Source: Rhyacichthys aspro
Taxonomy: Eukaryota; Chordata; Actinopteri; Gobiiformes; Rhyacichthyidae
Direction of reading: 5' to 3'
Assembly (NCBI GenBank): GCA_036850595.1
Contig: CM072161.1
Span: forward strand, 6,469,905 to 6,533,904
DNA length: 64,000 nt
This document shows positions 13,931 through 25,870 of the stretch, in pieces (position 1 is the first letter of the stretch; the number at the start of each line of letters is the position of its first letter). The notes under the pieces were generated by a model that searched no databases, was not told where the DNA came from, and saw only the letters and a list, made by a program, of their open reading frames with translations. The position numbers and the translations under genes were made by a program.

Positions 13931-15604
13931 TGATTTAAAAGCTCCCAGCAATAGAAATAAAAAAATGTTTGCATAAAATTGTTGTATCTACCATTCAATC
14001 AGAATTTCCATTAAAAGGTAACTAACCAAGCAGTACTATAATATTTCCCTTCATGATTGTCACACATGATTGACACAGTCCCTTGTTTAAAGGCAGTCTT
14101 AATGAAATTCATTCATTCATTCATGTTCTTTAGCAAGACCACAATACTTGCATAAACAGAGCGATTATTTATGACCTTCCTCAACTTTTCTTATTCATTC
14201 CCTGTCATTAAATGCACCACTACAGCACATCTATTACAGACTAATTACAGTTTTATAACTCAAATGAATTTTTTTTTTTACAAATTGCAGCAGAAAATCA
14301 TGTTCAAGTGCATTTGAAGAGCTTGGACTCCTGCTGAACTTGTGTTACAGCATCACATGTACAACACACTGTAGTGCACTGGTTCTGATACACCCAGAGA
14401 CAGCACATAAAAATGAACATGTTATCTTGGCATTGTTTACTGAAACATCTCTCCATCTTTTTTTGTCACACTTCAGTGCCGCTTTATGTCCTCACATTGA
14501 AAAGGTTGATAAAAGGCCACTCGGTTCAGCTTCAGGGTTTCTTTCTGTGTAATTTGCTTGACTTTGTTGTTCATTGCCATTGCTGCACATATGAAAAAAA
14601 AACATGCCTCAAATCTTAATAGTGTTTGGGTTTAATAGGTGTTACATATTTCCAAGAGTATGCAGGCTTATAAATGAAGACACAATCTAACTGCCCTGTT
14701 CTCCTCTTCTGGCTGGAATCCTTGTAAATGGAGACAAAGTGTTGTACAAGAACATGATCAGCTCCAATGAGGATTCAATAGACCCTTCTGTCTTCTGTAT
14801 AAATGCCTTTGTACTTCCCCTCTTACATTTACGGGACACCGGGTAAAATGGTGCTGTTAAATTGAGTGTGTGCACTTTACAAGCATGTGCCCTGCGGACA
14901 TTAACCTGTTGTAAACTATGATGAACTGGCCATATGCATAAAACATGAAACCTGGAGCCATTGTGTTCATGGACTCAGGCCATTAGTGTGTTTCTTTTTA
15001 CGATGAGAAAGCAGGAAATTGGGGTTGCATAATGTCTATTCATAACCACAACATTTTGTAGTTTTTTCTTGTCTATACATGTAATAAAAAAGAAATGTTT
15101 ACCTCAAAATTTGCACGTCCATTTTAGTTTAGATCCTAAATCTAAAACTGATGCTTTACTTGGGTTCTTTGTTTTGATGAAGCCATCTTTTTTGAGGTAA
15201 TGAAATCTTTGCTTCTGTAAAAAGTACAAAGAATTTACTCTTCATTGGCTGTATAACCTCATGTTGTAACTTACCATTTAACTCACTATTGTTGATGCAA
15301 TCTCTTATATTTGTTTGTGGTACACAGTAATATCCGTGTGGGTGGTAACATTCCTGTCATTCTCCTTGTTCATCTTTTCTTGTGCTCAAAGGCTAATGGC
15401 ACCTCTAGCATAGTTAGAAGGTAACACATTGTGTCCCAGCATACTTTTCTCCATTATTGTAGTGAAAAGGATATTTTATTGCCACTACACACTTGTTTCC
15501 ATCCTTTTTACTGTATTTGACCTGTATTGTCCTATTTGAAAATATGTGAAAAATGTGGAATATTTCTCAACATTATTTGTTCTGCAATAAAAAACACCAT
15601 CATA

Positions 15605-16077
15605 TTAAAGCAACACAAAGTAACTTTTTACCCCAAAGTATGTAGCCTTAAAATCTTTAAATTTGTTTTTGATTCATTTTTTATGGTTTCTTGACATGAA
15701 ACAAAGAGACTAACCCCTCTTTAAAGCCCAAAAAAGTATATTCTCAAATCATTTTGATGTGTCTTAGACATGAGAGAGTAGAATCATGTCTATCTCACTG
15801 ACACAGTACCCTCAGCTGGACAGAAACCTTCCAAAAAGTTTTGTGACACTGGGATTACGAGAGATTACGAGTGAGGCGCTCAACCACTCTATGCATATAA
15901 TTTAAAAAAAAAAAAAGGAAAAGAGTTAAGTTAAAAATTGACCTTACAATTTCAAAATCAAACTGGTCGTCTGAAAAGTCTCTACTTGTAAATAAAGATG
16001 ACGGCTACAGCCTGTATAGTCCCATGAAAAGAAATGTGCGCCCCCTACTGGCTAAAAGTTACACAGAGTGACTTTAA
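15605..16077. mobile_element. TTAA-flanked short element with degenerate terminal inverted repeats
   Basis: Left end: TTAA then AGCAACACAAAGTAACTTTT. Right end on the other strand: TTAA then AGTCACTCTGTGTAACTTTT; about 14 of the first 22 bases match. Near the right end lies gcgccccctactggctaaaa, the widely seen fish tag gccagtaggggg on the opposite strand. The element is 473 bp and has no coding capacity. A related end is at 38946. Confidence 0.6.
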
Positions 16078-19000
16078 CAGACAAGCTCAGTCTGGTTTGA
16101 CATCGCAATATTTATAGGATTTTATGAAAAGTTAATACGAGTTTTGCCACAGCATTTGTTAGGTGATAATTTAACTTCAGACAGATCTAATTTGGAATAC
16201 CATCATTTATATGTCACACATACACCTAAGTTAATGCAAATCTAGCTCATGTAATATTTCTGGCTCAGTGAGGATTACAAATCCTAGCAATATGATCAAA
16301 CTGAGACTAAACGCTCACAATTTGGAATTAACATTTAGATTATGAACCTTCAACTCCGATCGCTGAACCTCACATACAAACCAATTAGAAAGTACCAAAA
16401 AAGAGAAATATGAACAAGCTGAATCCCTTCTACACATCCAGTACATGAATGTCCTCCACTGTGGTTTAGTGAGTCATTAGAGGTGGTGTTAATCTCCTGT
16501 TCGAAAACGTAGGAGATGAGTGTAGCGTTTCTCTGATGTTAACACAGCATTAAACACCAAGTCAGCTGATGCTCAGTGTAAACAATGTCTAGTGTTGGCT
16601 TTTAATTGGAGCACAGTGCGCCATGTATTTTTAATGACCCACACAGCGCACAGGGGAGCCATGACTCCGTTAGCTCGCAGTCAGTTTCACCTCCTAATCT
16701 CACATCTCCACTGCCTCTTTTCATGCTTTTCACAGAATTGACAATTTGGTCGGCATTAAATTTAGTTTGCCATCTGTGCTGGAGCGATAAGAGGAGAATA
16801 GTATGTAAAATATTTATCCCTCCAGGGGAATTCAGCAGCTGAGCCATATAGTGTTTTATAACAATAACAATATGCCCGCACAAATAGGTGTAGAATATTC
16901 CAAGGAGCTTTTTTTTTTTAAAGAACTTTACATGTCAGTTTTTAATAAGTCCTGCTTCACAGTATAATGCTTTGAAAAAGAACCTCCATTCATAATTTAA
17001 TAATGCTGACCATGATACACCACGTATTAGCAGTTTTCTTTAAAAACACAGTTAATAGGTTTTATCTATAGTGTGAAGTACATTTTTGAAACAAAAGTTG
17101 TTTTTCTGTCATCTGTCAGTGGTCTATGTACACATTTTCCTTCAGGCTTTAAATAATAAAGCGAGGTGTATGTATGACTGTGTTAAAAGGAGCCTTAGTG
17201 GAAAACAGTTGCTTGTCTTGAGTGGGTTCGGCTTTAGTGCAGAACATTTTGATCATTTTTTACTCAAGTGCATTGCAACATTTTTTTTCAGCAACCAGCC
17301 ATAACTTGAGAAAGTTTGTGGATAACTTTGATTTACTTTTTATTATGGCATGTGTCATTGAGCACACAACAGTTAATACTTAAAGTGGATATGTTTAAAG
17401 CAGGAAAACTGACGAGCTGTGATTCTGTATTTGGTAAATGTTCCTCTTACATACCATAGTTCATTTATTTTCTAAAGTGCAGTCTCAGTTTTTAGAATCG
17501 GGGAGGAATAATGACAAATCTAGTATCTATTTTAATCTATAAAGGACATTTCTAAACCATATCTTATATAATGAGTGCTTTATATAATACACACATGCAC
17601 TCTAGTTTCTTAAGGTTTTAAAAGCTGTCAGTTGTGTGTTTTGACTGGCCCCATTAGTAGCTTTACATATCACCAAACCTGTGTCACTGCTCCTGTCTGC
17701 TTCTCCAAACTGGGTGTGTGCTGACAATTAGTTATTTTGTTGTTTACCTGTTTACCTCAATATCTAAGTATCTCATGGGATACATTTTACTCCACTACAC
17801 CTAAACAGAACCATGGAACGTTTGTGTTGGAGACTGTCACAGACGATAATAGAGTTATAGTGAAGTTATAGGGAAAATAGCTTTATAGTTATAGAAAAAT
17901 AGGAATAGTATGAGTTTAATATTGCTGTATGTCATTTCATCATAATTGGTTACCGCTGTTTTCTTTTTTGCTGGAAATAATCCCACCTAGATTATGGAAA
18001 GAACCATAGAAGTGGCTATTGTCGCCATAGTCTGCTGTGATTTGCATCTATCAAAGTGGCAGCCTAACCTTACTGGACTTTCTGTTGTGAACCCCTTAGA
18101 TCCCAGTGTGGTATTCTATAGTAATAATACACCTTTAATGCTCCAAGTAATATGTATATTTCAAGTTCATTACTTACGAAGAACACCTTTTGAATATATT
18201 TAACTTTTATAGTAAAGTGAGAGCAAATCTATGATGTTGAGGATGGGGTCCTAAAAGAGCAGACGCAGGAACAGGCCAAAGTGCCCCCGATGGTGCTTTT
18301 TTTCCCAGTAACAAGTCTCTGCTGCAAACCAAACACAGGCATGGTGTGAGTCTTTCTGTTCTGTTGCCTCGAGATATTTGGCTCGAATGGTCGAAGAATG
18401 CTTACAACAACAATGGTTGAGATGGTACGGTCCTTGGGCCAAACAATGCATCTTTAGCAAGAAAATATACGCTGTGAAGCAGTTTGAGTTTGACTAGAGT
18501 AGAAATGTGCGGGTCCGTTTATGTTCATTAACTAAACAACAAAGAATTGGGCCTGAGGAGTTTGTAAGTGAGGCTCGGCATGAAGCCAGTCGTTACAAGG
18601 TTCTTTATCAGAGTGTTTTTTTCAGTCATTTTAAGCACGATCGCACATGTGGCTGAAAGTTTGTGCACGTGAACACCGACAAACTTCGCTGATGGAGGAA
18701 GCTGCTCAATAAAAGACACTGATGGGATTTCTCTGTTGCATTGGTAGTCCATCTAATGACCACAAAAACACAGTCTTTGGAATCGTTTTACGCACGCTTT
18801 CATCGCAATAACTCAGTGCGCAGTGTTTCTCATGAATTGTAGATGGGACAGAGTGAGGACAGGAAGGGTGTGCAGCTGACGAATTTTTAACAGACTGCAA
18901 CTTCTGAAGGCTATCTATCCTCAACAAGTTCATCCATCTATTTATTTATTTCTTCTTTCGTTGTGAGTATGTTTAAATTTCCAGTCCTCTTTCTCATTAT

Positions 19001-20393
19001 CCAAAGCGTACAGTCTTTTCTGAAAAAAAACTTTTTTTTATGTGAGTTCAGAACCCCTTTTTATAAAGCTAAATGCACATTTCTTTCACCTTCATTGTGT
19101 CATGCTGAGGTTAACCCCAGGGATAATAGTTTTTCCTTTCAGGGTATGTTTTAGCTGTGCCACTTAACAATATAGCCCTATGTCCAGAGAACGGAGCCCT
19201 TGAGTGTTTTTGTTCACAGGTAACCAAGCAACATCCACTTAAGCTCTTTGGTAAGCATTTCATAAAATATAGACATCAGTGGGTTTTTTTAGTGCAGCTC
19301 TAGAAATGAATTTGAAGTTTAAAGGACTTCTTTTTGAAACATATTTCGAAGTATAGTTATCAAAGCTTGAACTCTTTCTATTCAGTTTGCCCCCAATTCC
19401 TCTCATACGAATAGCTAATCAGAATCATAAAACTCTGTTATTGGAGACCTCAGTTACTCTCAACGTGCACAGTTTGAAAAAGTTCAGTAGGAAAATTGCC
19501 ATGTGACTATATCAAACTTATGTCACACTTATAAATCACATCCTATCAATACAAGATCTTTATTGAGGGGAGAACACTGAACACACGCTGATTCTCATTC
19601 ACAACTTTATCGACATGATCCACGTTGACAAGGAGCCTCCAAAATGGCAGAGTGTGATTTCTTTTTGCTGCTATTCCTACCTCCTCTTCTTTAAAGACTT
19701 TGCAAACACTTCCTCAGCCAGATTCCAAAATACGCATTTTTGTAGAGTGACAACACCAGAAAATTTAAAACAGAATCATTGCAGTTTCAGCAAAATGTGT
19801 TTTCATGTAAACGGCCTCTATAGGGGAGTTTGCAGCAGCCTTTCTCTTCTTCAGTCGTATAGAGGCTATCCTGAAAGGTTAATGTAGCTTTATAACATAC
19901 AATTAGTGTGTTATAATTAGTGTGATGGAAGTCCAAAGATATAATTTTCTTGAATCATATGTTAAAAGATCAAGAGAAATGTATGGCATTAGAAATATAT
20001 TAATTCACTAATTGATGTTTTGCAGTATATGGTTAGATTCTATTCAGTGAAGGAGTACAGTAACTTTTACAGAGCCATACAATCCTAAAGATATCCGTAT
20101 CAGTCTGTTTCTCATTGTTATAGGCAAATGTCATTGTTTTGTGACATATTTTTCAATTCAAATATTTACAAAAATCACTTCATCAATCACTCAAAATCTG
20201 ATTGAGTGTAATCGCCAAAGTCCTCACATGTTATAACCATTGTTTCATGAAGTCTCAGCAGCAAAATGCTTCATTCATTACATAGAGTTGTATGTGTACT
20301 TACTCCCCCTGGAGGTGAAAAGTATAGAACCATCACACATAGATCAGACACATGACAGAAGATACATCAGATGGCCTAATGCAGAGTTACACA

Positions 20394-20422
20394 ATTACTA
20401 TTATTATTATTATTATTATTTG
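20394..20422. repeat. (ATT)n microsatellite
   Basis: About eight to nine tandem ATT units (tattattattattattatt) follow acaattac. It is a simple repeat and probably length-polymorphic. Confidence 0.9.
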
Positions 20423-22329
20423 TGAAATTATTTAGCTTTTCATATTGCTTTTTCATGTGAGCGTAATTTTTTGTCATCATTTAAACATAATATGTGACTA
20501 CTCTCTTTTTTGATTTTGCCCATTGACAAAACCGGACAAACTTACAACAAAACTAGCTTTTGAAGACTTATTTATTTATGATTTATGATAATGATCAGCT
20601 AATCCGCCTAATATTTGACTTACTAATGCATCTAAGATGAAGACCCACTGAGGATGTGTCTCTGTGATATCGGTCGTGGAAGGACACTCATCATGCGGTG
20701 TCTTGGAGCTCTTCCAGCAAAAGTTAAAGCCCTCAGTTTTTCCAGTCGAGTGAGCAGGAGCGTACAGTGCATGTGAGCATATGTCCTTGTGAGCCGCTCT
20801 GACCTCGGCTACTCCTCATCTCACCATTGTCTTGAACCCCGCCAAATGTTGCGGTGTTGACTTGAAAGAAAAGTACAGCTGGCAGATCACCTAATCCGCC
20901 GACGTTGATGTTATTCATAAACGTCAAAATATAGCTGTGTGTGTTTGTCGGCGCTGTGGAAGACATTTACAGCACTGAGAAATGAATTTACTACAACAAT
21001 TATAAATGAAAGGCCCGCTTTGAATCCACTCTGTCATAGTAAATTGATAACCCGCCGTCCGCCGCGCCCTGTGATCCATTATGTTTGAAAGCCACTGCTC
21101 CGGTGTATTGATTACACATGTGCACATACACACCAGTTTTGCGTCTCCTTCCCCCGATCATAGCGCTGTGAATGCCCCGAGGATGCCATTGACCCCAGTG
21201 CTGCCAGTGAAGTGGAAGTGACTGATGTGGTAACAAAAGCTGTGACAGCGTAAATGGAGCTGAGAGTCTGCACAGCGCTCTGCTCCTGTGCCATTGCCAC
21301 ATGTCCAAACCTGAATCCTTAAAGCCCCTGCACTTTTACTGGATCGCCAAAAAAAAAAAAGTGAAAATTGGAACAAAATGGAGACATTATTTGATCTGAT
21401 GTCGAAATCTGATAACATGAAAAATAAATATAGTGTGATAATGTATATATAGTTTGTACATTAGTATCTGCCTACCCCATTCTTTTTATAAATGTATAAT
21501 TATGTTTGTAGAGACTGAACATTTTAACATTATTATTATTCATAACTGCCAGATAGCTAAATATTATAATAACATCATACATAGCAGACTTTTCCCATTA
21601 GATGTTTTTTTTTTTTCATTCATATGACATTACTCATCACTGAGATTGGTGTAATTTGTTATTTTTAAATGTAAAATGTCATTGTCTGGCATATAAATAT
21701 CCCAGCAGTCTTATTGTGTTATTATAATTGTGGATATGACACCATTATCACATACTGTGAGCATGAAAAAACACTATCCAGCCAACTTAACAAGGAACAA
21801 TAATGGCTGCATCTCCAACAATCCATTATTTATTCTAGTGTTATAATATAATTAAGGAAAGGTCTGTTGTTTTTTCCATTTATTTTAAACCAGGACAAAC
21901 CCCAAATCTCAGTAATATGCAGACTCCTGTCAACACATGAGCATGTTTCAGTTTTTTAAGTTGTGGAGATCTTGTAGTGCACTCAAACTCATGAATAGTA
22001 ACAAAATTCATATCCTGTGCTGGCCTCAAAAGAAAAGCTTGTCAGACAAATGCCATATTTAGAACCAAAACAAGTTCTGTCTCTTGCACCATTCACAAAA
22101 GACAAAGTTGTGGCTGAATGAACTGCTCAGCTCCTGTCCATTGCCACCTGTCCAAAACTGTGTGTTCGTGAATTCCCTGCACTTCTTTAAAGTCATCAGG
22201 AAGATCCGTCAGCCGAGACTTAAATAAACCCACATGATAAACAAGAATTTGGCAGACAACAGCGGGTTTGAGCAAAGTTAAATTTAATTTGGAACTGGCA
22301 GCGGTAATTTAAAACACTTCTCATCACTC

Positions 22330-22690
22330 TGTTTTCCCGCGGCTCTGGCACGTCTTCCTTTTTGCCGTCTGATCCAAAGATGCGTCACGGAAATGGCAGA
22401 TGTGTCGCCGCGGAGAAAGTCAAAGTGCGCTGACCCCGCACCGGTATCAAAGCGGCATTTTGCGATTGGTGAAAGCAATCTGTTGTAATTGCATTGGAGC
22501 ACAGCGGTGCAGTTTGGGCTCATTGTCTCAATCAGCTTTGAATGTCGGGAAAGCCAAGTGTGTGGGCAGATTAACAAAAGCAACCCAATGACTGCTGGAG
22601 AGACTCATTTGCATAAGCACAATATGTCTAGTTATGAAGCTTTTTGGAGAATGTTCAATAAATCAGACTGGCTTGATTGTTAATAGCTTG
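22330..22690. promoter_or_regulatory. Candidate intronic conserved/regulatory element
   Basis: This repeat-free stretch has higher GC than its surroundings and open frames overlapping on both strands (few stops because of composition). It contains an exact octamer ATTTGCAT at 22607-22614, the POU-factor consensus, in a neural adhesion gene. Function is inferred from composition and one motif only, so confidence is low. Confidence 0.25.
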
Positions 22691-23200
22691 AATGCAGACA
22701 GCGCATTTGTTTGTACAGATGAGATACTGTGACAGCGGCTCCTGGTTTTGTAAATAAACACCTGCAACAAAGTTTGTGTATTATTTTTCAACTATAATTT
22801 AATTACTTGTTATCGTACCCATGCAATGACAATGTGATGTTGTAATATATGAAAATGTATCCGTATAATGATTGGGTTTGGACATAAGAGAACTTGTAGC
22901 AGTTGTTTAATTTTAGCACACCAAGTCTAGAATTTGACTGTGATAATTCTGTGTAGGCATGTGTTATGAATATAGTATGATGTGTTTGATCTGTGTAGAA
23001 TTATGTCAACTTTCCTTTAAGACTGAGATAGAGAGAGATGCATTCTGGGAGGATCATTCAGACTCACATCTGTATTCAATTCAGGACCATGACCGGAAGA
23101 ACAGATTGTATTGATACCTTCGTGTTCAAAAGGCTATGAACAAATCAGATGTGGTTTAAATGTCAGCTAAATTTTGGGCACAAATTTTAATAGTCTATGC

Positions 23201-23595
23201 CAGGCATGTCCAAAGTCAGGACCAGGGGCCAAACATGGCACAGGGTGAGATTTTAAGTGGCCCTCAGATTCATTGTAAAAATCAATAGTTTATGGCCCCA
23301 ACATCACCAGCTCTGTCACACAGCATTAATATACAAATTCAAATCCATCTAAAACCTGTTCAGTTCCAACTAAAACCTGTTCAAATTCATCTAAGACCTG
23401 CTCAAATCCACAAAAAACGGTTCAATGCTATCTAAAAGATGTTCAGCTCTAACCAAGACAACAAAAAAAGTTAATCCAGCAAAAAGTTTAAATCAACAAA
23501 ACCTGTTCAAATACTGTTCATATCCATCGAAATAAAACAGAAGATACTATTAGGCACTTGGAAATTTTCCTCTTAATTCTTGTTTGGAACCCCTG
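23201..23595 (+). mobile_element. hAT-type non-autonomous element with 21-bp internal repeats (copy 1)
   Basis: It starts CAGGCATGTCCAAAGTCAGG followed by accaggggccaaa, and ends ttggaacccctg, typical CAGG...CCTG-type ends. Inside, five 21-bp monomers run 23345-23449 with a core of ccatctaaaacctgttcaaa. The flanks (gtctatgc and gttatgtt) no longer match well, so the target duplication is eroded or the right end is misplaced. It shares the ggggccaaa start block and the internal 21-mer with the copies at 49278 and 57517. Confidence 0.65.
23345..23449 (+). repeat. Minisatellite, 5 x 21 bp monomers
   Basis: The units start at 23345, 23366, 23387, 23408 and 23429, each exactly 21 bp. The consensus begins ccatctaaaacctgttcaaa. 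The later units are more diverged. The same monomer, in other arrangements, forms the arrays at 49445 and 57712. Confidence 0.8.
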
Positions 23596-23848
23596 GTTAT
23601 GTTTGTCATACCAGGGCAAAAACCATTACTTTTAAGCACTACTTTTTGATTTTGATTTGATCACACTAGTTATGCATGTTTGTCTTAGTAGTTAAAGGGC
23701 AAAAACCAAGACGAAAACTCTAAAGTACTGTTTTTCTTTACCTTTCTATTACAGTGGTCTGTTTTCCAAAAGGTGGAGCTAAACACCAAAGTTTGTTGAC
23801 TGCATTATGGATAATCCTCACAAGGGAGCAAATGAGAAGCAAAAGGAA

Positions 23849-23928
23849 AAAAATAAAATTTTTTTTTTTTTCCCTGTGAAAATTTTCTTTTTTTTTTTTT
23901 CCCCTTTTTTTGCAGTTATTTACAAAAA
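23849..23928. repeat. A-rich and T-rich low-complexity block
   Basis: An A-rich stretch is followed by two T-runs of about 13-14 bases, each ending in cccc or ccc (positions about 23862 and 23890), and then another T-run. The two halves look like a short duplication. Run lengths in such tracts are also prone to assembly error. Confidence 0.7.
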
Positions 23929-24647
23929 AACAAAGCTAGCATTTATTTACAACACCTAATAAACTGTTACTTTGGTACGAGTAACCGTTTATTAGGCATT
24001 GTACATAAATACCAAACTGTGCTGCACTGACCCGATCTGTACCATATAAATCAGTGGAAACAAGTCTCTGAGCTCTGCACTAGTAGAGCCAAAGTCCCAA
24101 TGAGGAAGCCATTTGTTGCATTAATAGTCCTATGGACCAACTTCCAAAGTCATAACAAGTGAAATGCCAAAGCTTTAACATGTTAACGTGTAGAAGCCAA
24201 TATCCTCTCTATATAATAGTAGAAAACGGATAAATAGCGCAGTTTGTTTTCATGTGACAATGTTATGTTTCCTAAATATATGCTGCAGTAATCATTGTCT
24301 ATTACATTGTTGACAGACTTGCAAATGAATTGAAATGTCATATTCACTGCAAACTCTCAAGGATAAAGAATAAATTCACTTATTATAAGAAGACACTGCT
24401 TCAGCTCAGTTCTACTTCAAATTCATTTTTCAAGGTTTATTTATCAAAGAAATGCCCACCCACAAAGTTAGACGAAACATAAAACATGCACTGATATCAG
24501 ACAAAGTAATGGATGACATTTTAGCTGTTGACACCACTTGACTTTATGGAAGTTAATGCAAGAATAGCAGATTTATGACATCTAAAAATAACCGCCGGTG
24601 CGCTTTGTTAAGTGGCCTATTTTGAGATGTATTTTCTGTCTTTACAG

Positions 24648-24880
24648 GTGCGCACAGGGGGACGTTGTCACACACACAGCGTGGCTCAACCGGTCGAGTA
24701 TACTGTACGCAGGAGAAGACAAATGGTCAGTGGATCCCAGAGTGAGTCTGGTGACCCTCAATCAAGACGAGTTTACCATCAAGATTGAAAACGTGGACAT
24801 GTCAGATGAAGGCCAGTACGTGTGTGCGGTGCAGACCAGCCTCAGACCGAGAACCACATCAGTGCACATCCTCGTCCAAG
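24648..24880 (+). CDS. IgLON-family cell-adhesion protein, internal exon covering most of Ig domain 1
   Basis: This exon encodes the first Ig domain from its B-strand cysteine to the linker before Ig2. The first base completes a split codon (Arg in known IgLONs), followed by 77 full codons; the last base starts the next codon. Visible landmarks, counted from the Cys, are C1, the core Trp in AWLNRSS (W12), the family signature AGEDKWSVDPRVS (21-33), the DEGQYVC F-strand (53-59, C59 pairing with C1), and the end SVHILVQ (71-77). NRS is a likely N-glycosylation site. The acceptor is a pyrimidine tract ending tttacag; the donor is aag/gtaatc. IgLONs are GPI-anchored neuronal surface proteins that form homo- and heterodimers, mainly through Ig1. 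The open frame on both sides of the exon is intron read-through. KWSVDPRVS, TLN and PRT most recall NEGR1, but AVQT and SLRP are divergent, so family is sure and orthologue is not. Confidence 0.95.
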
Positions 24881-25789
24881 GTAATCACACCAAAATGACC
24901 AACAGTACCTCTATCACGGCTGTGTTTGCTCTCATAAAAAATCGGATTAAAATTTACAGTGTTTGATGGCACCACAGACAAGTGCAGAAAAATAAGTCTA
25001 GTTGAATTAAATGTCCTTTAAAAGTAGCTTTTTTTAAAATAGTCTGTCACCAAAGCTAATCTTTTATAAATTGGTCTGAAATCCCAACCCTTCACAAATT
25101 AGAAATCTGTCAGACCAGTTGCAACTATTTACTCTACAAAATGAGGAGGGCTTTATGTGATGCTTAATTTCTCTGATTGATTACATATCTATCCAGTCCA
25201 GAGGCAGTTTATTCTGTGTCTGTTGCTACTGCCCCCTGGAAATCCAACACAAATCCACAGAGACCAGACCTAATCTTTGTATACATCAAACAGAAGACTG
25301 AAAAGAATATCTGAAAGTCATTGCTAAAATTTAAATAAAGACATTTCTCAGGAGACAGTAGCAGCTTTGAATCTGAATCTAAAACAGTCAATGTTCTCAT
25401 AAAGCACTTTTGTTATTGTGAAGGATGATTGTTGTTGTTGTGGATCATTATGCACCCACATGTCTACCTGCCCCAGCATTAACATGAGTCTTTTTGTTTG
25501 GTCTTGCTCAGGTTTAGATGAAGGTAGCTGTTGCATAATCTTTTATTAATGCAGAACAAGCAGCCTTCATGCTAACCTGTTCTCACCTGTTCACCCTCAG
25601 CAGCGTTACATGTGCACCGGTGTATTTTGGGTTTTATGTGCTGTTTCTCTTTGTGCTTCAGACCATATGATTGATGCCTGTGTTATTCCTAAGCACAGCA
25701 CATGAGGGCATAAGTGAACAAAGCAGAGCGGCTGTGAATGTAAGCCATGTGTGCTCCTCTCGCTGATTCTCATTTCCTCATTCATTGCT

Positions 25790-25870
25790 CCACTGGAGCA
25801 ATTAGAGGCTAAGTGCCTTGCTCAAGGAGCGGGAGGGAGGGGGAGTGTTGCTCTTCCACTACGTTAGGTG
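25790..25870. repeat. Remnant of a common teleost interspersed repeat
   Basis: The string aagtgccttgctcaaggagc corresponds to the aagtgtcttgcccaaggaca block of the longer copy at 36104-36435. Only this core is recognisable, and the edges are estimated. Confidence 0.4.

Larger units (their letters stand above)
1..24647 (+). other. Intron upstream of the Ig1 exon (5' end outside window)
   Basis: No exon-like frame with splice sites and recognisable homology was seen here on either strand. The open frames are short (up to 132 codons), lack family motifs, and one crosses a transposon edge. The stretch holds a LINE-type tail near 4970, TTAA-flanked elements at 3666-4622 and 15605-16077, a near-perfect hairpin at 12075-12133, a degenerate array at 13700-13930, an (ATT)n tract near 20394, and an hAT-type element at 23201-23595. 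The rest is unannotated intronic DNA, some of it of balanced composition (for example 5150-5400, 8990-9240, 11500-11720, 13180-13340, 16490-16850, 20640-21340, 22330-22690). The missing signal-peptide exon(s) must lie further left. Strand is given as that of the host gene. Confidence 0.8.

Noticed and set aside
24598..24966. Treating the whole open frame around the Ig1 exon as a coding unit
   Set aside because: Residues before 24648 and after 24880 have no IgLON similarity, and clear tttacag and gtaatc splice signals mark the true exon.
25190..25270. Similarity between a tgccccctggaaatccaaca stretch here and cctcctggaaatcaaacatt at 60684
   Set aside because: The match is short and loose, perhaps a decayed dispersed repeat; not strong enough to call.
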